Origin: a virus
DNA: 41,409 nt
Strand: one strand, 5' to 3'
Virus record (IMG/VR): IMGVR_UViG_3300021142_000071
Location: 1-41,409 of that record
Shown here: one piece after another, positions 31,971-40,454 of the stretch
How the letters are laid out: each line of letters starts with the position of its first letter
Position numbering within the stretch: position 1 is the stretch's first letter
Made by a program: the position numbers and the translations under genes
The notes under the pieces: generated by a model
What the model saw: only the letters and a program-made list of their open reading frames with translations
The model's database searches: none
What the model was told of the DNA's origin: nothing

Positions 31971-32335
31971 CGTTTTAACCAAAGTTCATAGAGTACAGGC
32001 GTACCTGCGGGATTTACCTGTTTAATATTTACAATTGCCCACCAGTTGTTGGCCACATATACCTTATCTTGAACTTGAGGGGTAAATTCTGTTGGCGCAA
32101 TGAAAAGCTGTTTATCTGCAGATTGAATGTAATTTTTCTTTTCAACCTCGTTACCATAAGCACGAAATTGATAGTCGAAAATAACACCTTTAGTGACCAT
32201 TGGAGCAGGCTGACTAGGAGCCGTAACTCCGTTTGGCTGAGTAACCATGGGCCCGTTCTGTTGGATAGTAACGGTCTGACCAAACTCCGTCATCATGCTT
32301 GATACAGTAGCAATTAGGTCGGAATAGAAACTCAT
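31967..32335 (-). CDS. Head closure (stopper) protein
   Basis: The 122-residue protein is mainly beta, starts MSFYSDLIATVSSMMTEFGQTVTI and has a late VYVANNWWAIVNIKQVNPAG motif, the pattern of small head closure proteins that seal the portal after packaging. It is flanked by the connector and gp10-like genes, which supports the call. The start overlaps the preceding stop by one base. Confidence 0.7.
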   Translation of the reverse strand: MSFYSDLIATVSSMMTEFGQTVTIQQNGPMVTQPNGVTAPSQPAPMVTKGVIFDYQFRAYGNEVEKKNYIQSADKQLFIAPTEFTPQVQDKVYVANNWWAIVNIKQVNPAGTPVLYELWLKR

Positions 32336-32862
32336 CAGGTTCTGCTCAGTGACATTCTACCGGAACCATTTCCAGCAGTCATAAAAATTCGTAAATAACC
32401 ATTTACGATCGGATAACGAGGAGATTGAGGCGAATAGGGATCGTACGTCACTGCCAAAGGCCCAACCTTCTTAGTTATGATTCCTTGTTGCAAATTCGGA
32501 TCCAGAAAACCTGCAACAGCAAACAAAGCTAATTCTGCAACTACATTCTGAAGCTGCAAAGGAATAACATTGTATGGAATGTAATACGCAACCTGACCTA
32601 AAGTTACGTCGTCGATTTGACATCCCCAACGAGGCCAATCAAGCATCTGTACAGATGTGACACGAGTGCCTTTCCAACGACCTCGAAAGTTGGTTTCCAG
32701 ATACGCCATTGCTTGGCGTATGTAACCTTCTTTCAAAGTAGAAGATGCAATTGCAGCCCATCCTGTATTATTTCGGTTGGCGTGATAGGTATCGCAGAAA
32801 TCAGTTGTAACGTAGCTCTCTGCTCCTACAACTTGAGTGCCATCTTCTATGATAATTGTCAT
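32335..32862 (-). CDS. DnaT-like head-tail connector (adaptor) protein
   Basis: The 175-residue protein matches the 'putative DnaT-like' phage family: IIEDGTQVVGAESYVT (3-18), YHANRNNTGWAAI, LETNFRGRWKGTRVTSVQMLDWPRWG and KKVGPLAVTYDP. Despite the family name, proteins of this type lie in the head-tail connector gene cluster and most likely form the adaptor ring below the portal. AAGGGA precedes the ATG. Confidence 0.8.
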   Translation of the reverse strand: MTIIIEDGTQVVGAESYVTTDFCDTYHANRNNTGWAAIASSTLKEGYIRQAMAYLETNFRGRWKGTRVTSVQMLDWPRWGCQIDDVTLGQVAYYIPYNVIPLQLQNVVAELALFAVAGFLDPNLQQGIITKKVGPLAVTYDPYSPQSPRYPIVNGYLRIFMTAGNGSGRMSLSRT

Positions 32863-32870
32863 ATTATCCC

Positions 32871-33362
32871 TTAGACTACATAACCTTGGGCATTGGACGA
32901 AGCGTTTGTACTACCTGCGCCAAGTGCTGGAAGTGTGACCACAATTGCAATGTTTGAAGCAGAAGCAGTCAACGGAGGATTAAAAGGCAACAGAAGAGGT
33001 TGAGCTCCTAGAGTCACACCTGTTGGAACAGTAAACGTATAAGTACGAGTTCCGCCTAACAGACCTACGATTGTTGCTGTGACTAATCCGCCAGCAGCAG
33101 CACCTCCGCCAGTAAAGTCAATACCAGTAAGGTAATTTGTTTTACCAGAAACAGCAGGCAGAGTTGCAATAGCTGGAGCGTTTGCTTGATTACCGCTGGA
33201 AGCGTGAACAGGTGTCGCACCTAACGGATATGAACCGACGTTAATTGAAGGGAAACCAACCAGTCCGGTGACCGCAACGTACACGTCATTTACAGAGTCG
33301 TAATACTGAGGAATAATCATCCCTGCTGTATCGACTAACATTTTTGCAGTTTTAGATGTCAT
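32871..33362 (-). CDS. Head-associated structural protein (163 aa)
   Basis: I recognise no named domain. It begins MTSKTAKMLVDTAGMIIPQY and is rich in Gly, Ala, Thr and Val, with a regular beta section (VTATIVGLLGGTRTYTFTV) and a repeated small-residue end. Genes in this position often encode head decoration or head fibre proteins. It has no signal peptide or membrane span. Between coat and connector genes, a virion role is likely. Confidence 0.55.
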   Translation of the reverse strand: MTSKTAKMLVDTAGMIIPQYYDSVNDVYVAVTGLVGFPSINVGSYPLGATPVHASSGNQANAPAIATLPAVSGKTNYLTGIDFTGGGAAAGGLVTATIVGLLGGTRTYTFTVPTGVTLGAQPLLLPFNPPLTASASNIAIVVTLPALGAGSTNASSNAQGYVV

Positions 33363-33376
33363 TGCGGTCTTTCAAA

Positions 33377-33676
33377 TTATTGAGCTGGAGTTTCCCAAGG
33401 TTTTGGAGTTGCTACTGGAGCAGCTTCACCTGTCGGGGCATTTAAATCTGGTGCATTATCTTCAATTTTAATTTCCTCAGTTGGTACAGCAGACTGAGGA
33501 ACAAAAGTTGGCGTTACAAAGACCGGCGGAGTTGGAGGAACAATTGGTGAATCTTGCTCTGTAAACACAGTCATTGTATCATTGAAATCGGTTTCATTGA
33601 TTACGATAAAACCAGCAGGATTTTGAGCGGAAGCTTCTGATTTAATCCTTACTGTTGGGCAAGTCATATCTAACAT
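33377..33676 (-). CDS. Small Pro-rich protein downstream of the coat gene (99 aa)
   Basis: The N-terminal 40 residues (TCPTVRIKSEASAQNPAGFIVINETDFND) look like a small beta-hairpin unit common in short phage head proteins. The rest is Pro-rich and disordered (PIVPPTPPVFVTPTFVP; PKPWETPAQ). AGGAG lies before ATG 33676. It has no assigned function and may be a minor head component. Confidence 0.6.
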   Translation of the reverse strand: MLDMTCPTVRIKSEASAQNPAGFIVINETDFNDTMTVFTEQDSPIVPPTPPVFVTPTFVPQSAVPTEEIKIEDNAPDLNAPTGEAAPVATPKPWETPAQ

Positions 33677-33702
33677 AACATTCTCCTAAGCCTGTGTTAA
33701 AG

Positions 33703-33726
33703 CCGAGCACTATACAAGCTGCTCGG
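33703..33726 (-). terminator. Stem-loop after the coat gene, possible partial terminator
   Basis: CCGAGCA and TGCTCGG form a perfect 7-bp stem around a 10-base loop and are followed on the minus strand by CTTTAA. The T-run is short, so it is likely an attenuator or mRNA 3'-end stabiliser between the coat gene and the next gene. Confidence 0.5.
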
Positions 33727-33736
33727 TTCTTATTGG

Positions 33737-34903
33737 TTAACCTAACAGGATCGCTGTGTGGTTAGCTTTGACGCCTTGGAAGCCCCATGCTAAACGAACA
33801 TGGTAAACCAACTGCATAAACTGACGATATACCGCAACGTCAAAGACGATGCCGGTGTAAGGATCAGTTACTTGGATGACATCATCTGCCATATCCATTG
33901 CGCGACCATCAGGGCCGATAGGCATCTGTGGTGAACGTGTAACCAGTTGAATAGCGGATTGGCTAAACATCAGGTTAGATACAGCAGTTGCGCCAACTGT
34001 AACAGCAGTTGCAGAAGTTGGAATTGCTTGCAGCAAGCCAGGATTACCGATAGTAACTGAGCCAGGAGCAGCGATACCAACTAGAACAACGTACTTGTTG
34101 GTATCGCCAGCAAAGGTGATTGTATCACCAGCTAGAACAGTACCAGTACCAGTAATCAAGTTGATTGTAGTTGCGCCAACAGCGTAACCAGCAGTATCAG
34201 AGGTATAAGAAGCTCCTGTACCTTTAGTGACAGCCTTTACAGCGTTAGAGTTACGTACAGCAGCACCTTCCAAGTTTTGGATGATACCTTGACGCAACAT
34301 CTGTTCAGTACCCGATTCATTTACTTTGAACAGTGAACTTTGCTTACCACGCATATTGGCCATTGCAGCGCCACCAAGAACCAATTGCAGATCTGTTTGC
34401 GGAACACCGTTATCATCCAGGATCTTACGAACCTGTGCAATATCGGACAAATCATTGGCAGTTCCAAATGGTGTAGTACCTGCTGTACCGTATGCACGTG
34501 ATGCATTTTGGTAAGCTGTGGTAAACAGATCGGCTTCGATGTAGTTTGTCAAAGCACGGAACGCTTGTACAAACTGGTTCATCAGGATACCGTTAAAGTT
34601 ACCTGCATTGATCTGTCCGCGCTGTTCTTCACCATTCCAACGGATTGGAGCATGTTTCGAACGACTAATTGTCATCGCAACGTTATTGACGGTTTGATCG
34701 CCAGTATTTGGTGCGGTTACTGCGGCGGTATTATCGCCCAGTGTTGGAGGAGTTGTAATTGGAACCAAAATACTCTGACCCAAAGCAGCACGTTCTGCTG
34801 TAGAGTTGCGAGTCACTGCGGGAATCATACCAATCATTTCACGAGAAACGATATCCATCGCCTCGTAAATTGTTGGTAATAGACCAGTAAGCGTATTTGC
34901 CAT
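33737..34903 (-). CDS. Major coat protein, P22-coat-like HK97 fold
   Basis: The 388-residue protein matches P22 gp5-like coat proteins: MIPAVTRNSTAERAALGQSI near the N-terminus, AAVTAPNTGDQTVNNVAMTI (60-80), RWNGEEQRGQ, AMANMRGKQSSLFKV and QMLRQGII, and a late DPYTGIVFDVAVYRQF. A beta insertion of about 75 residues (around 235-310, ITGTGTVLAGDTITFAGDTN) fits the extra I-domain of this group. It follows scaffold and portal, the usual order. AAAGGT precedes the ATG, and codon choice is C-ending rich as in other abundant virion proteins here. Confidence 0.88.
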   Translation of the reverse strand: MANTLTGLLPTIYEAMDIVSREMIGMIPAVTRNSTAERAALGQSILVPITTPPTLGDNTAAVTAPNTGDQTVNNVAMTISRSKHAPIRWNGEEQRGQINAGNFNGILMNQFVQAFRALTNYIEADLFTTAYQNASRAYGTAGTTPFGTANDLSDIAQVRKILDDNGVPQTDLQLVLGGAAMANMRGKQSSLFKVNESGTEQMLRQGIIQNLEGAAVRNSNAVKAVTKGTGASYTSDTAGYAVGATTINLITGTGTVLAGDTITFAGDTNKYVVLVGIAAPGSVTIGNPGLLQAIPTSATAVTVGATAVSNLMFSQSAIQLVTRSPQMPIGPDGRAMDMADDVIQVTDPYTGIVFDVAVYRQFMQLVYHVRLAWGFQGVKANHTAILLG

Positions 34904-34922
34904 GATTTGTTACCTTTCGTTA

Positions 34923-35711
34923 TTAATCGTAAACTGTGCCGCCAGCTCGGATATATGAACCCTGCGCCGATGGCATCATTGCATCAAAAGAACTTCGTTT
35001 CATTGTCTTGCCATTACCAGTGGCGCCGTCGTTTCCTTTTCCGCCACTACCAGATGAAGCTGCGGGAAACCAGTGAGGCTTGGCATCTCGTTGTGCTTCC
35101 ATCCATTCGCTTGGCCCAAATGATGTTTTGCCATCTTTGCCCAGCTCTGGTTTGCCCTCAGCATCCAGTTTTACAGCATTGCCCTTGGCATCCAACGTAA
35201 AAATTGATCGCCCAACTAAAAGAGCATCTTCGACTGCGCCTTTATGTAAACCTGTCGATACTGCTAAAATTTGTGCATCTAATACACGACCGCGATATGC
35301 TTCACCGACTTGTTGTGCTGCTTTGATCTGTTCTTGCAAAGTTTTAACTTCTTGTTCGTGTGCTTGCTTCATGCGACCAGTATGCTTTTCTTTAATCTGA
35401 TCAAGCTTACCTTCCATCAACAATTTCGCATCTTCGTCGCCTTCAATACCAGCGAATAATGCACGAGCTTTTGTAGGATCAATGCCTTCAAATGCTTTCA
35501 AACTTGCTTCCAGTTGAGTCAACTTTGCAGTTGTTTCGTCAACACCTTTGATTTTTCCAAGCAGTTCTGAATTTTTTGCTTTCAGACCAGCAACTTGTTC
35601 TGCAACAGCAGCGTCAATCAACGCTTGAACTTCTGGAGTGTTTTCCCTCACATACAACAGTGTGGACAACATTGGTAAACGATATGTGTTTGAAAACTTA
35701 GACTTCAACAT
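34923..35711 (-). CDS. Scaffolding protein
   Basis: The protein (262 residues from ATG 35711) is almost wholly charged coiled coil (ALIDAAVAEQVAGLKAKNSEL, LTQLEASLKAFEGIDPTKA, HEQEVKTLQEQIKAAQQ) with a C-terminal region rich in Gly and basic residues, which is typical of phage scaffolds that guide capsid assembly. It lies between portal and coat genes. AAGGGG is before ATG 35711; the in-frame extension to 35879 overlaps portal and spans the promoter, so it is rejected. Confidence 0.8.
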   Translation of the reverse strand: MLKSKFSNTYRLPMLSTLLYVRENTPEVQALIDAAVAEQVAGLKAKNSELLGKIKGVDETTAKLTQLEASLKAFEGIDPTKARALFAGIEGDEDAKLLMEGKLDQIKEKHTGRMKQAHEQEVKTLQEQIKAAQQVGEAYRGRVLDAQILAVSTGLHKGAVEDALLVGRSIFTLDAKGNAVKLDAEGKPELGKDGKTSFGPSEWMEAQRDAKPHWFPAASSGSGGKGNDGATGNGKTMKRSSFDAMMPSAQGSYIRAGGTVYD

Positions 35712-35738
35712 TTTTAATCCCCTTAGGATGGTTAAGAT

Positions 35739-35778
35739 GCAGCTTGGCTGCGATGAACACTCTAACTTAGTCAGAGTG
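35739..35778 (-). promoter_or_regulatory. Two leader stem-loops upstream of the scaffold gene
   Basis: On the minus strand CACTCTGAC and GTTAGAGTG form a 9-bp stem with one G-U pair and a UAA loop (35778-35758). GCAGC and GCTGC then form a 5-bp stem with a CAA loop (35751-35739). They lie between a promoter and the scaffold ribosome binding site, with no T-run, so they are more likely leader or processing structures than terminators. Confidence 0.6.
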
Positions 35779-35789
35779 GAATTTTTGTA

Positions 35790-35818
35790 ACTATAACAGA
35801 TGAAAAAAGTAATCACAA
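35790..35818 (-). promoter_or_regulatory. Sigma-70 type promoter for scaffold and coat genes
   Basis: On the minus strand TTGTGA (35818-35813) and TATAGT (35795-35790) are separated by exactly 17 bases. It sits in the 145-base gap between portal and scaffold, the longest gap inside the head gene block, and would boost scaffold and coat expression. Confidence 0.6.
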
Positions 35819-35856
35819 CAAATATTTTAATTCTTTGTCGTGACCACATATTATCC

Positions 35857-37389
35857 TTACGGTGGAGTTTGCAACTCACGGACTGTTGGGTTATCCATCT
35901 TAGAACTTGTTTGAGTTGGGTTCTTGCTAGTACCTTCTTGGTTAACTTGCGTACCGCCTGGAATTACAGGAGGATGCTTTGCCATGGACGCAATCTCTGA
36001 ATCCACGTCTTGTTCTTGTTTAACAATTTCAGCTTGCTTGAGCATGTTGAACAAACTTTCATAACCGTATGCACCGTTCTGCCAACCAGCAATAAGAGCA
36101 GTAAGAGTAAGTGCATCAATCTGTGGAGGGAAGAAATCGCGGTTCAGATCAAAGTCAACGACGCTAGTGTCTTCAATGCCCGAAAACAGACAAAATGTTT
36201 TAAGAGCTTGTTTAACACCCATAGAGACCGCTTGTGCAATACTTGCCAGAGTGCTTTGCTCGCCGCTGCGGTGTATGCCAGCAGTGTCTGCGCTTTCTGT
36301 ACCGCTTGCCTGTGCTTCCAGCATACGTGCACCAAGTACAGCCATTTTCTGCTCTTTACCTGCAATATTTACTTTTAAGCAGTCAAGCCCTTGACCTGTG
36401 AATTCCAGATAGAACGCTTTTGCATCTGGTCTCGGGAATATCCAAGCAGTCATACTTCCAATGCCAAATTTCGCAGTTGAAGATTCTGGTACGTAACCTG
36501 TAATAACCGCAGTGGGTAAACCAGTAAAATGACAGCCATGTTCGTAATCCGCTGTTGATTGATAATGCGAAATGTTCATATCAATCAGATCTAATAGCGG
36601 TGGCAAATCAATATCGCAATCTACGTCATCTACGCTGACAAAATAAAACGGAATAAATTCAACAAAGTCGCCGTTTATGATTGGGAAAATAGGGCCTTCA
36701 GTTAGTGTGTCAACCTGCGTACCATCTTTTTCTTTAACTTCAAAAACACGAACGCGATAAATATAACGTGTCTCACCAGTAGGTGTTTGAATTGGTGTAA
36801 GATCCAAGACACGATATTGTGTCTTTTCGGTAACTGTAAATTCATCTTCGCCTTGATCGTCGACAACTTCAACCAAGACAACTTGACTCAAAACGGAAGC
36901 ATTATTAATTATGGACATCTTCCAGTTGATAATTGTTTCAGCTGTATAGGAAGCCATTGTTGGACGCAAATTTAAACGCTGTGCATCTGCCAGCGTCAAG
37001 TTTGTAGTATCCACAGGAGGGTAATCTACAAAAATACCAACACGACCAACTGTCAGGATTTCTTCTGTAAGCTCTAATGTAAATATGTGAAATGGTTCGC
37101 AAGACATTGTGATATCTTGTAGCATTGGGACAACTGTATCTGGTACAACAACATTAGGCGGCTGACGAAACAACATCCCCTGTAATCCTGATATTGTGCG
37201 CCATGTGGCATTAAAAAACGGAGTACGGCCTCGGTACGCATCGTATTCTACATTTGATTGGTCAGAAAGTTTTGGTAAGTAGCGTTCTCCTGCTTCATAC
37301 ATTGAGTCCTTACCAGCAGACACATCGCGGCAGCGTCTCCACTTATCCTCCATGCTAACATAAGCTTTATTTGGATCTTTGACTGACAT
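35857..37389 (-). CDS. Portal protein (DUF4055-like)
   Basis: The protein (510 residues from ATG 37389) forms the dodecameric ring for DNA entry. It has the DUF4055 portal pattern: YLPKLSDQSNVEYDAYRGRTPFFNATWRTISGL near the N-terminus, GIFVDYP, NISHYQSTADYEHGCHFTG in the stem region, and a Glu/Lys helix with LGARMLEAQASGTESADTAG. The C-terminus is Pro/Thr/Gln-rich and likely disordered. GGAG lies eight bases before the ATG, one base after the terminase stop. Confidence 0.88.
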   Translation of the reverse strand: MSVKDPNKAYVSMEDKWRRCRDVSAGKDSMYEAGERYLPKLSDQSNVEYDAYRGRTPFFNATWRTISGLQGMLFRQPPNVVVPDTVVPMLQDITMSCEPFHIFTLELTEEILTVGRVGIFVDYPPVDTTNLTLADAQRLNLRPTMASYTAETIINWKMSIINNASVLSQVVLVEVVDDQGEDEFTVTEKTQYRVLDLTPIQTPTGETRYIYRVRVFEVKEKDGTQVDTLTEGPIFPIINGDFVEFIPFYFVSVDDVDCDIDLPPLLDLIDMNISHYQSTADYEHGCHFTGLPTAVITGYVPESSTAKFGIGSMTAWIFPRPDAKAFYLEFTGQGLDCLKVNIAGKEQKMAVLGARMLEAQASGTESADTAGIHRSGEQSTLASIAQAVSMGVKQALKTFCLFSGIEDTSVVDFDLNRDFFPPQIDALTLTALIAGWQNGAYGYESLFNMLKQAEIVKQEQDVDSEIASMAKHPPVIPGGTQVNQEGTSKNPTQTSSKMDNPTVRELQTPP

Positions 37390-37390
37390 A

Positions 37391-38836
37391 TCAGACTCCT
37401 GTAATTTGTAGTTTGTGAACAACGTGGTCTGCGGATAGTACCATATAACGAACCTCGTCTGCAATATGATCTTCTGCTTCTGTGTCTACGTCATCTTGGT
37501 CTTTCTTATCGCGACCAATATGAGGCATGGTTCTTATGAAATCCCGGCATGTATCAAAAATATACATTCCTGGTTTTTCGTTTTGATCTTCGGATATAAC
37601 AGAATTTAATCTATCGCGGATAAGTTCCCATCCATTTTTACGACTGCCCGGACGCTTGTCTGCTGGAGTCCAGAACACACCTTCTTTTTCCATGTTCTGA
37701 CCAATGGATTCTTCATCTGTCACAGCGTAGATTGCAGAATCTGCTGGCCCACCTTGGCAACGGTTCTCAATACCCATTTGACGTTCGCGAATCAATATGC
37801 CTTGTGCAACGACACGAGCAGGCATCCTTAAACCTTCGTTTGGCTTATCTGTGCAACCATACCACTCAGCAATTCGGAACATTGTCTTGCGAGGAAAGAT
37901 CTTTTTAGTACCGTCCCGCATAGTTGCTTCAGTACCATCACTGACAGCCCACCAGCCGCATGAAAATGGTTTGCTGCTGCCCCAGTCAAACGAACGAGTA
38001 ATTCTCCAGCTATACGGGATAGCAAATGGTTTGACCACATGTTTTTCTGAACGCCAAAGATCATCGAACATACCGCCAGAAGTAATGTCCCAACTTCCTT
38101 CAAGCCAAGCTTTGCGCTTGTTGATGTCTGTAATGGATTCCAGTGTCTTGATGTATTCCTCACCAAGATACGGATTCTCTTTAACCGAACCGAATAAACA
38201 AACCCTCTTGTTTCCAGAAGGATCAACTATGACATTGCCGTAAGGAGCTGGATCGATAAAATAAGTTTTGACCCAATTATGTCCAACACCAAATGGATTT
38301 GTTGAGCTACGAATAAGGCGCGGTAAATGTGGTAATCGCTCCGTTCCTTGGAATGAGGAGCGATTACAGGACTTCATAGACTCATAGCAGTCAATTGAAG
38401 GCCAGCTTGTAAGTTCTTCCCATCCAATAAATGGATATTCATGTCCGTGGTAAGACCAGTAATCTTCTTGGTCTTCGAACGCACGGAGCAATAATTCTTC
38501 GCCTGTAGGCCAAACCCATTTAAGCTGGCTACTTCCTGCAAGAAAGCGAGGTGCTTGAGCTGAACGATTAAACCATCTTTTTGACTTAGAGATAATATCA
38601 TCCAAGTGCTTGTAGTTTCGTCGAAAAATAACGCCCCGCCAGTAATCACCATAACCTAAACCACAATATTGGGCAAACGACATCAACATTGAGTCTGTTT
38701 TGCCCGGGCCTCGTGTACCGGCAAAGCAAGCTTCGCGGATCGGACACGACAAAAACATTGTCTGTGAGCCGGGCAAAGCTCTCCAGACAGGAGGAAGAAT
38801 TATATTAGATACAATTGGTTTTGCAAAGACAGACAT
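37391..38836 (-). CDS. Terminase large subunit
   Basis: The DNA-packaging motor (481 residues from ATG 38836). Walker A is FAGTRGPGKTDS (38-49), the Walker B-like strand PFIGWEEL (135-142), and the nuclease part has SFDWGSSKP (D284), GPADSAIY (D366) and HIADEVRYMVL (D460), which match the RNase H-like Asp triad. Motor length is normal. ATG 38836 overlaps the small-subunit stop (TAATG); the longer in-frame ORF to 38920 lies in the small-subunit gene. Confidence 0.95.
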   Translation of the reverse strand: MSVFAKPIVSNIILPPVWRALPGSQTMFLSCPIREACFAGTRGPGKTDSMLMSFAQYCGLGYGDYWRGVIFRRNYKHLDDIISKSKRWFNRSAQAPRFLAGSSQLKWVWPTGEELLLRAFEDQEDYWSYHGHEYPFIGWEELTSWPSIDCYESMKSCNRSSFQGTERLPHLPRLIRSSTNPFGVGHNWVKTYFIDPAPYGNVIVDPSGNKRVCLFGSVKENPYLGEEYIKTLESITDINKRKAWLEGSWDITSGGMFDDLWRSEKHVVKPFAIPYSWRITRSFDWGSSKPFSCGWWAVSDGTEATMRDGTKKIFPRKTMFRIAEWYGCTDKPNEGLRMPARVVAQGILIRERQMGIENRCQGGPADSAIYAVTDEESIGQNMEKEGVFWTPADKRPGSRKNGWELIRDRLNSVISEDQNEKPGMYIFDTCRDFIRTMPHIGRDKKDQDDVDTEAEDHIADEVRYMVLSADHVVHKLQITGV

Positions 38837-39357
38837 TACTTCACCGCCGTAAGTTGAGGCGGAGATGTCGGTTTGATTAACTCTTCCTGTTGAGCAGCAG
38901 CTTGGGCTGTCCATTGACATTCGTTCATTATGCCCGGAACAACAAACATACCACCGTCTTTATTGGTTGTCTCAACTTGCGATTTAGTTGGAGCATCCAT
39001 TCCAAAGATGGAAGTAAGTTTCGCCAGTGCTGCAACTCGTGCTGCTGGTGCGCTGTACATGTTGTTCGCTTCGCGCCACAGAGCATTTAGAATTTTGCGT
39101 TTTTCTTTTTCATCGTCAATCTCTCCTTCTCCCACACCACCTTCAGCATCTGAAATAAGTTTCAGTGTATAGCTTTCAAGCATAAATTTTTCGGAGAAAT
39201 CTTTAGCAAATAACGCGCTGTATCCAATACGCATAGCTGCTCTGGTTGGATTTCGATCCTTCATGTACTCAGTAACAAATTGTTTGCGCGTGTTCTTTTC
39301 GTGTTCCGTTAAGGTACACATTGGACGTTGCACTTGTTCGTATTGAGGAGTATCCAC
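38836..39357 (-). CDS. Terminase small subunit (GTG start)
   Basis: The 173-residue protein has an N-terminal helix-turn-helix of the terminase small subunit kind (TRKQFVTEYMKDRNPTRAAM, then RIGYSALFAKDFSEKFM), a central acidic helix, and a variable C-terminus. It recognises the packaging site and loads the large subunit. GTG 39357 with GGAA upstream gives the start; no ATG is better placed (the first, at residue 13, lacks a ribosome binding site). A promoter sits about 30 bases upstream. Confidence 0.85.
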   Translation of the reverse strand: MDTPQYEQVQRPMCTLTEHEKNTRKQFVTEYMKDRNPTRAAMRIGYSALFAKDFSEKFMLESYTLKLISDAEGGVGEGEIDDEKEKRKILNALWREANNMYSAPAARVAALAKLTSIFGMDAPTKSQVETTNKDGGMFVVPGIMNECQWTAQAAAQQEELIKPTSPPQLTAVK

Positions 39358-39384
39358 TTAGATTCCAGATTAGAATTTAAGTGT

Positions 39385-39413
39385 AATATAACAGGGAAGT
39401 TAGGCTTGTGCAA
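39385..39413 (-). promoter_or_regulatory. Sigma-70 type promoter for the packaging and head operon
   Basis: On the minus strand TTGCAC (39413-39408) and TATATT (39390-39385) are separated by exactly 17 bases. A start site near 39378 would give a leader of about 20 bases before GTG 39357. Confidence 0.65.
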
Positions 39414-39462
39414 GGATTTAGTAAATTGTGCAGTAGGTTTGCACTAGGCGGACGCTAGTAAA

Positions 39463-39507
39463 GCGCACTATATAAACTGGTTGCGTAGTACCTATTACAT
39501 AGTGCGC
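39463..39507. repeat. Inverted repeat in the non-coding gap upstream of the terminase genes
   Basis: GCGCACTAT (39463-39471) and ATAGTGCGC (39499-39507) are exact inverted repeats 27 bases apart. Next to them are CAGCGTGTAC and GTTTAAAACG, which also occur in other gaps of this genome. The gap 39358-39531 has no gene. It holds this repeat and the late promoter. Confidence 0.65.
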
Positions 39508-39531
39508 AGCGTGTACAGCGTTTAAAACGGT

Positions 39532-39801
39532 CTATCTAACTCTTGTTTGTAAAAATATCCAACCCATATATTGAAGGTCACTCATACGTGCTGCATGATC
39601 TACGCAAGCACCAGTGAATTCTCTTCCGATAAAACGAGTCGTATCTTCTAAATATCGTAAAGGCATGATTTTAATATCAGGCCTGTCTAATTCTTTAACT
39701 AACATTTTCGGATATTCAATTTGGCTGTTACACCATATAAATATTCCGTCTATTGGTAATGATTTTAATTGTCTTGTTGTTTCGCCAGTTCCTCTTGCCA
39801 T
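39532..39801 (-). CDS. Hypothetical protein with a degenerate Walker A motif (89 aa)
   Basis: Starting at ATG 39801 (GGAG six bases ahead), the protein opens MARGTGETTRQLKSLP. GTGETT resembles the P-loop GxGKT/S, but Lys is replaced by Glu, so nucleotide binding by a normal P-loop is doubtful. GIFIWCNSQIEYPKMLVKEL could be the following strand and helix. The size is too small for a full NTPase. The start is coupled to the upstream VRR-NUC gene stop (TAATATG). Function unknown. Confidence 0.65.
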   Translation of the reverse strand: MARGTGETTRQLKSLPIDGIFIWCNSQIEYPKMLVKELDRPDIKIMPLRYLEDTTRFIGREFTGACVDHAARMSDLQYMGWIFLQTRVR

Positions 39802-39802
39802 A

Positions 39803-40216
39803 TTATTCTCCAAGATACCATTCAAGTGTTTCTCGAGCTTCGTCGTAAGTCCAGCAGCAACGATATAAATAACCTTGTTCTACAAGAAATACACCAAAAG
39901 CAATTTGTTCATCGGATTCCTTGCCCGGTTTAATTTTTGGTGTAACTTGATCATTGCCTGGCTTTTTCATTTCAATGTACAAACCATGATAGCCTTTACG
40001 CGCACATGGAAAGCAAATATCAGAAATTCCGGATTTGACACCTTCTGCTTTAAGTGTTGCACCCTGCGAACCGGAACGCTGTCCACCATTTGGAATAGCA
40101 TACAACCATTTAAGTTCTGGCCATTTTGCACGGATTTCATAAAGCGATGACCACATGAACAAGGCTCTCTGGTGACCGCTTTCTGTTCCGCTTTTTGTTA
40201 GGTCTTCTGGAGTCAT
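39803..40216 (-). CDS. VRR-NUC domain nuclease
   Basis: The 137-residue protein is a stand-alone VRR-NUC (PD-(D/E)XK) nuclease: IPNGGQRSGSQGATLKAEGV (41-60), KSGISDICFP with D66, LYIEMKKPG with E82-x-K84, and DEQIAFGVFL with Q104. Viral VRR-NUC proteins act on branched DNA such as Holliday junctions. It may process replication or packaging intermediates ahead of terminase. AGGAT lies before the ATG. Confidence 0.9.
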   Translation of the reverse strand: MTPEDLTKSGTESGHQRALFMWSSLYEIRAKWPELKWLYAIPNGGQRSGSQGATLKAEGVKSGISDICFPCARKGYHGLYIEMKKPGNDQVTPKIKPGKESDEQIAFGVFLVEQGYLYRCCWTYDEARETLEWYLGE

Positions 40217-40265
40217 TATAATCCTGTATAAAATTTAAATTCAACGCGCCTATCCCTGAATGACA

Positions 40266-40454
40266 TTATCTTAACTTTGAAAACAGGTCTGGGCAGAATA
40301 TAACAACGGCGCTTGCAATAGCCAATGCAAGAATTCCAATGCTTCCAATTATAAGGACAAAGCAAAAAGCAATCATTGCTACAATTATCTTGAACAATGT
40401 CAACATAATTCCTATTACGACTTTTAAGATAAAAGCATCGATATTATTATTCAT
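40266..40454 (-). CDS. Small two-span membrane protein (62 aa)
   Basis: Nearly all of the protein is hydrophobic: two membrane segments at about 8-30 (ILKVVIGIMLTLFKIIVAMIA) and 31-52 (FVLIIGSIGILALAIASAVV), with short polar ends. GGAGAAG precedes the ATG, which overlaps the upstream stop. It is a typical small accessory phage membrane protein of unknown role. Confidence 0.65.
   Translation of the reverse strand: MNNNIDAFILKVVIGIMLTLFKIIVAMIAFCFVLIIGSIGILALAIASAVVIFCPDLFSKLR

Noticed and set aside
35712-35879. N-terminal extension of the scaffold with a hydrophobic segment
   Set aside because: It would overlap the portal gene and span a promoter and two leader hairpins. ATG 35711 has a good AAGGGG site.
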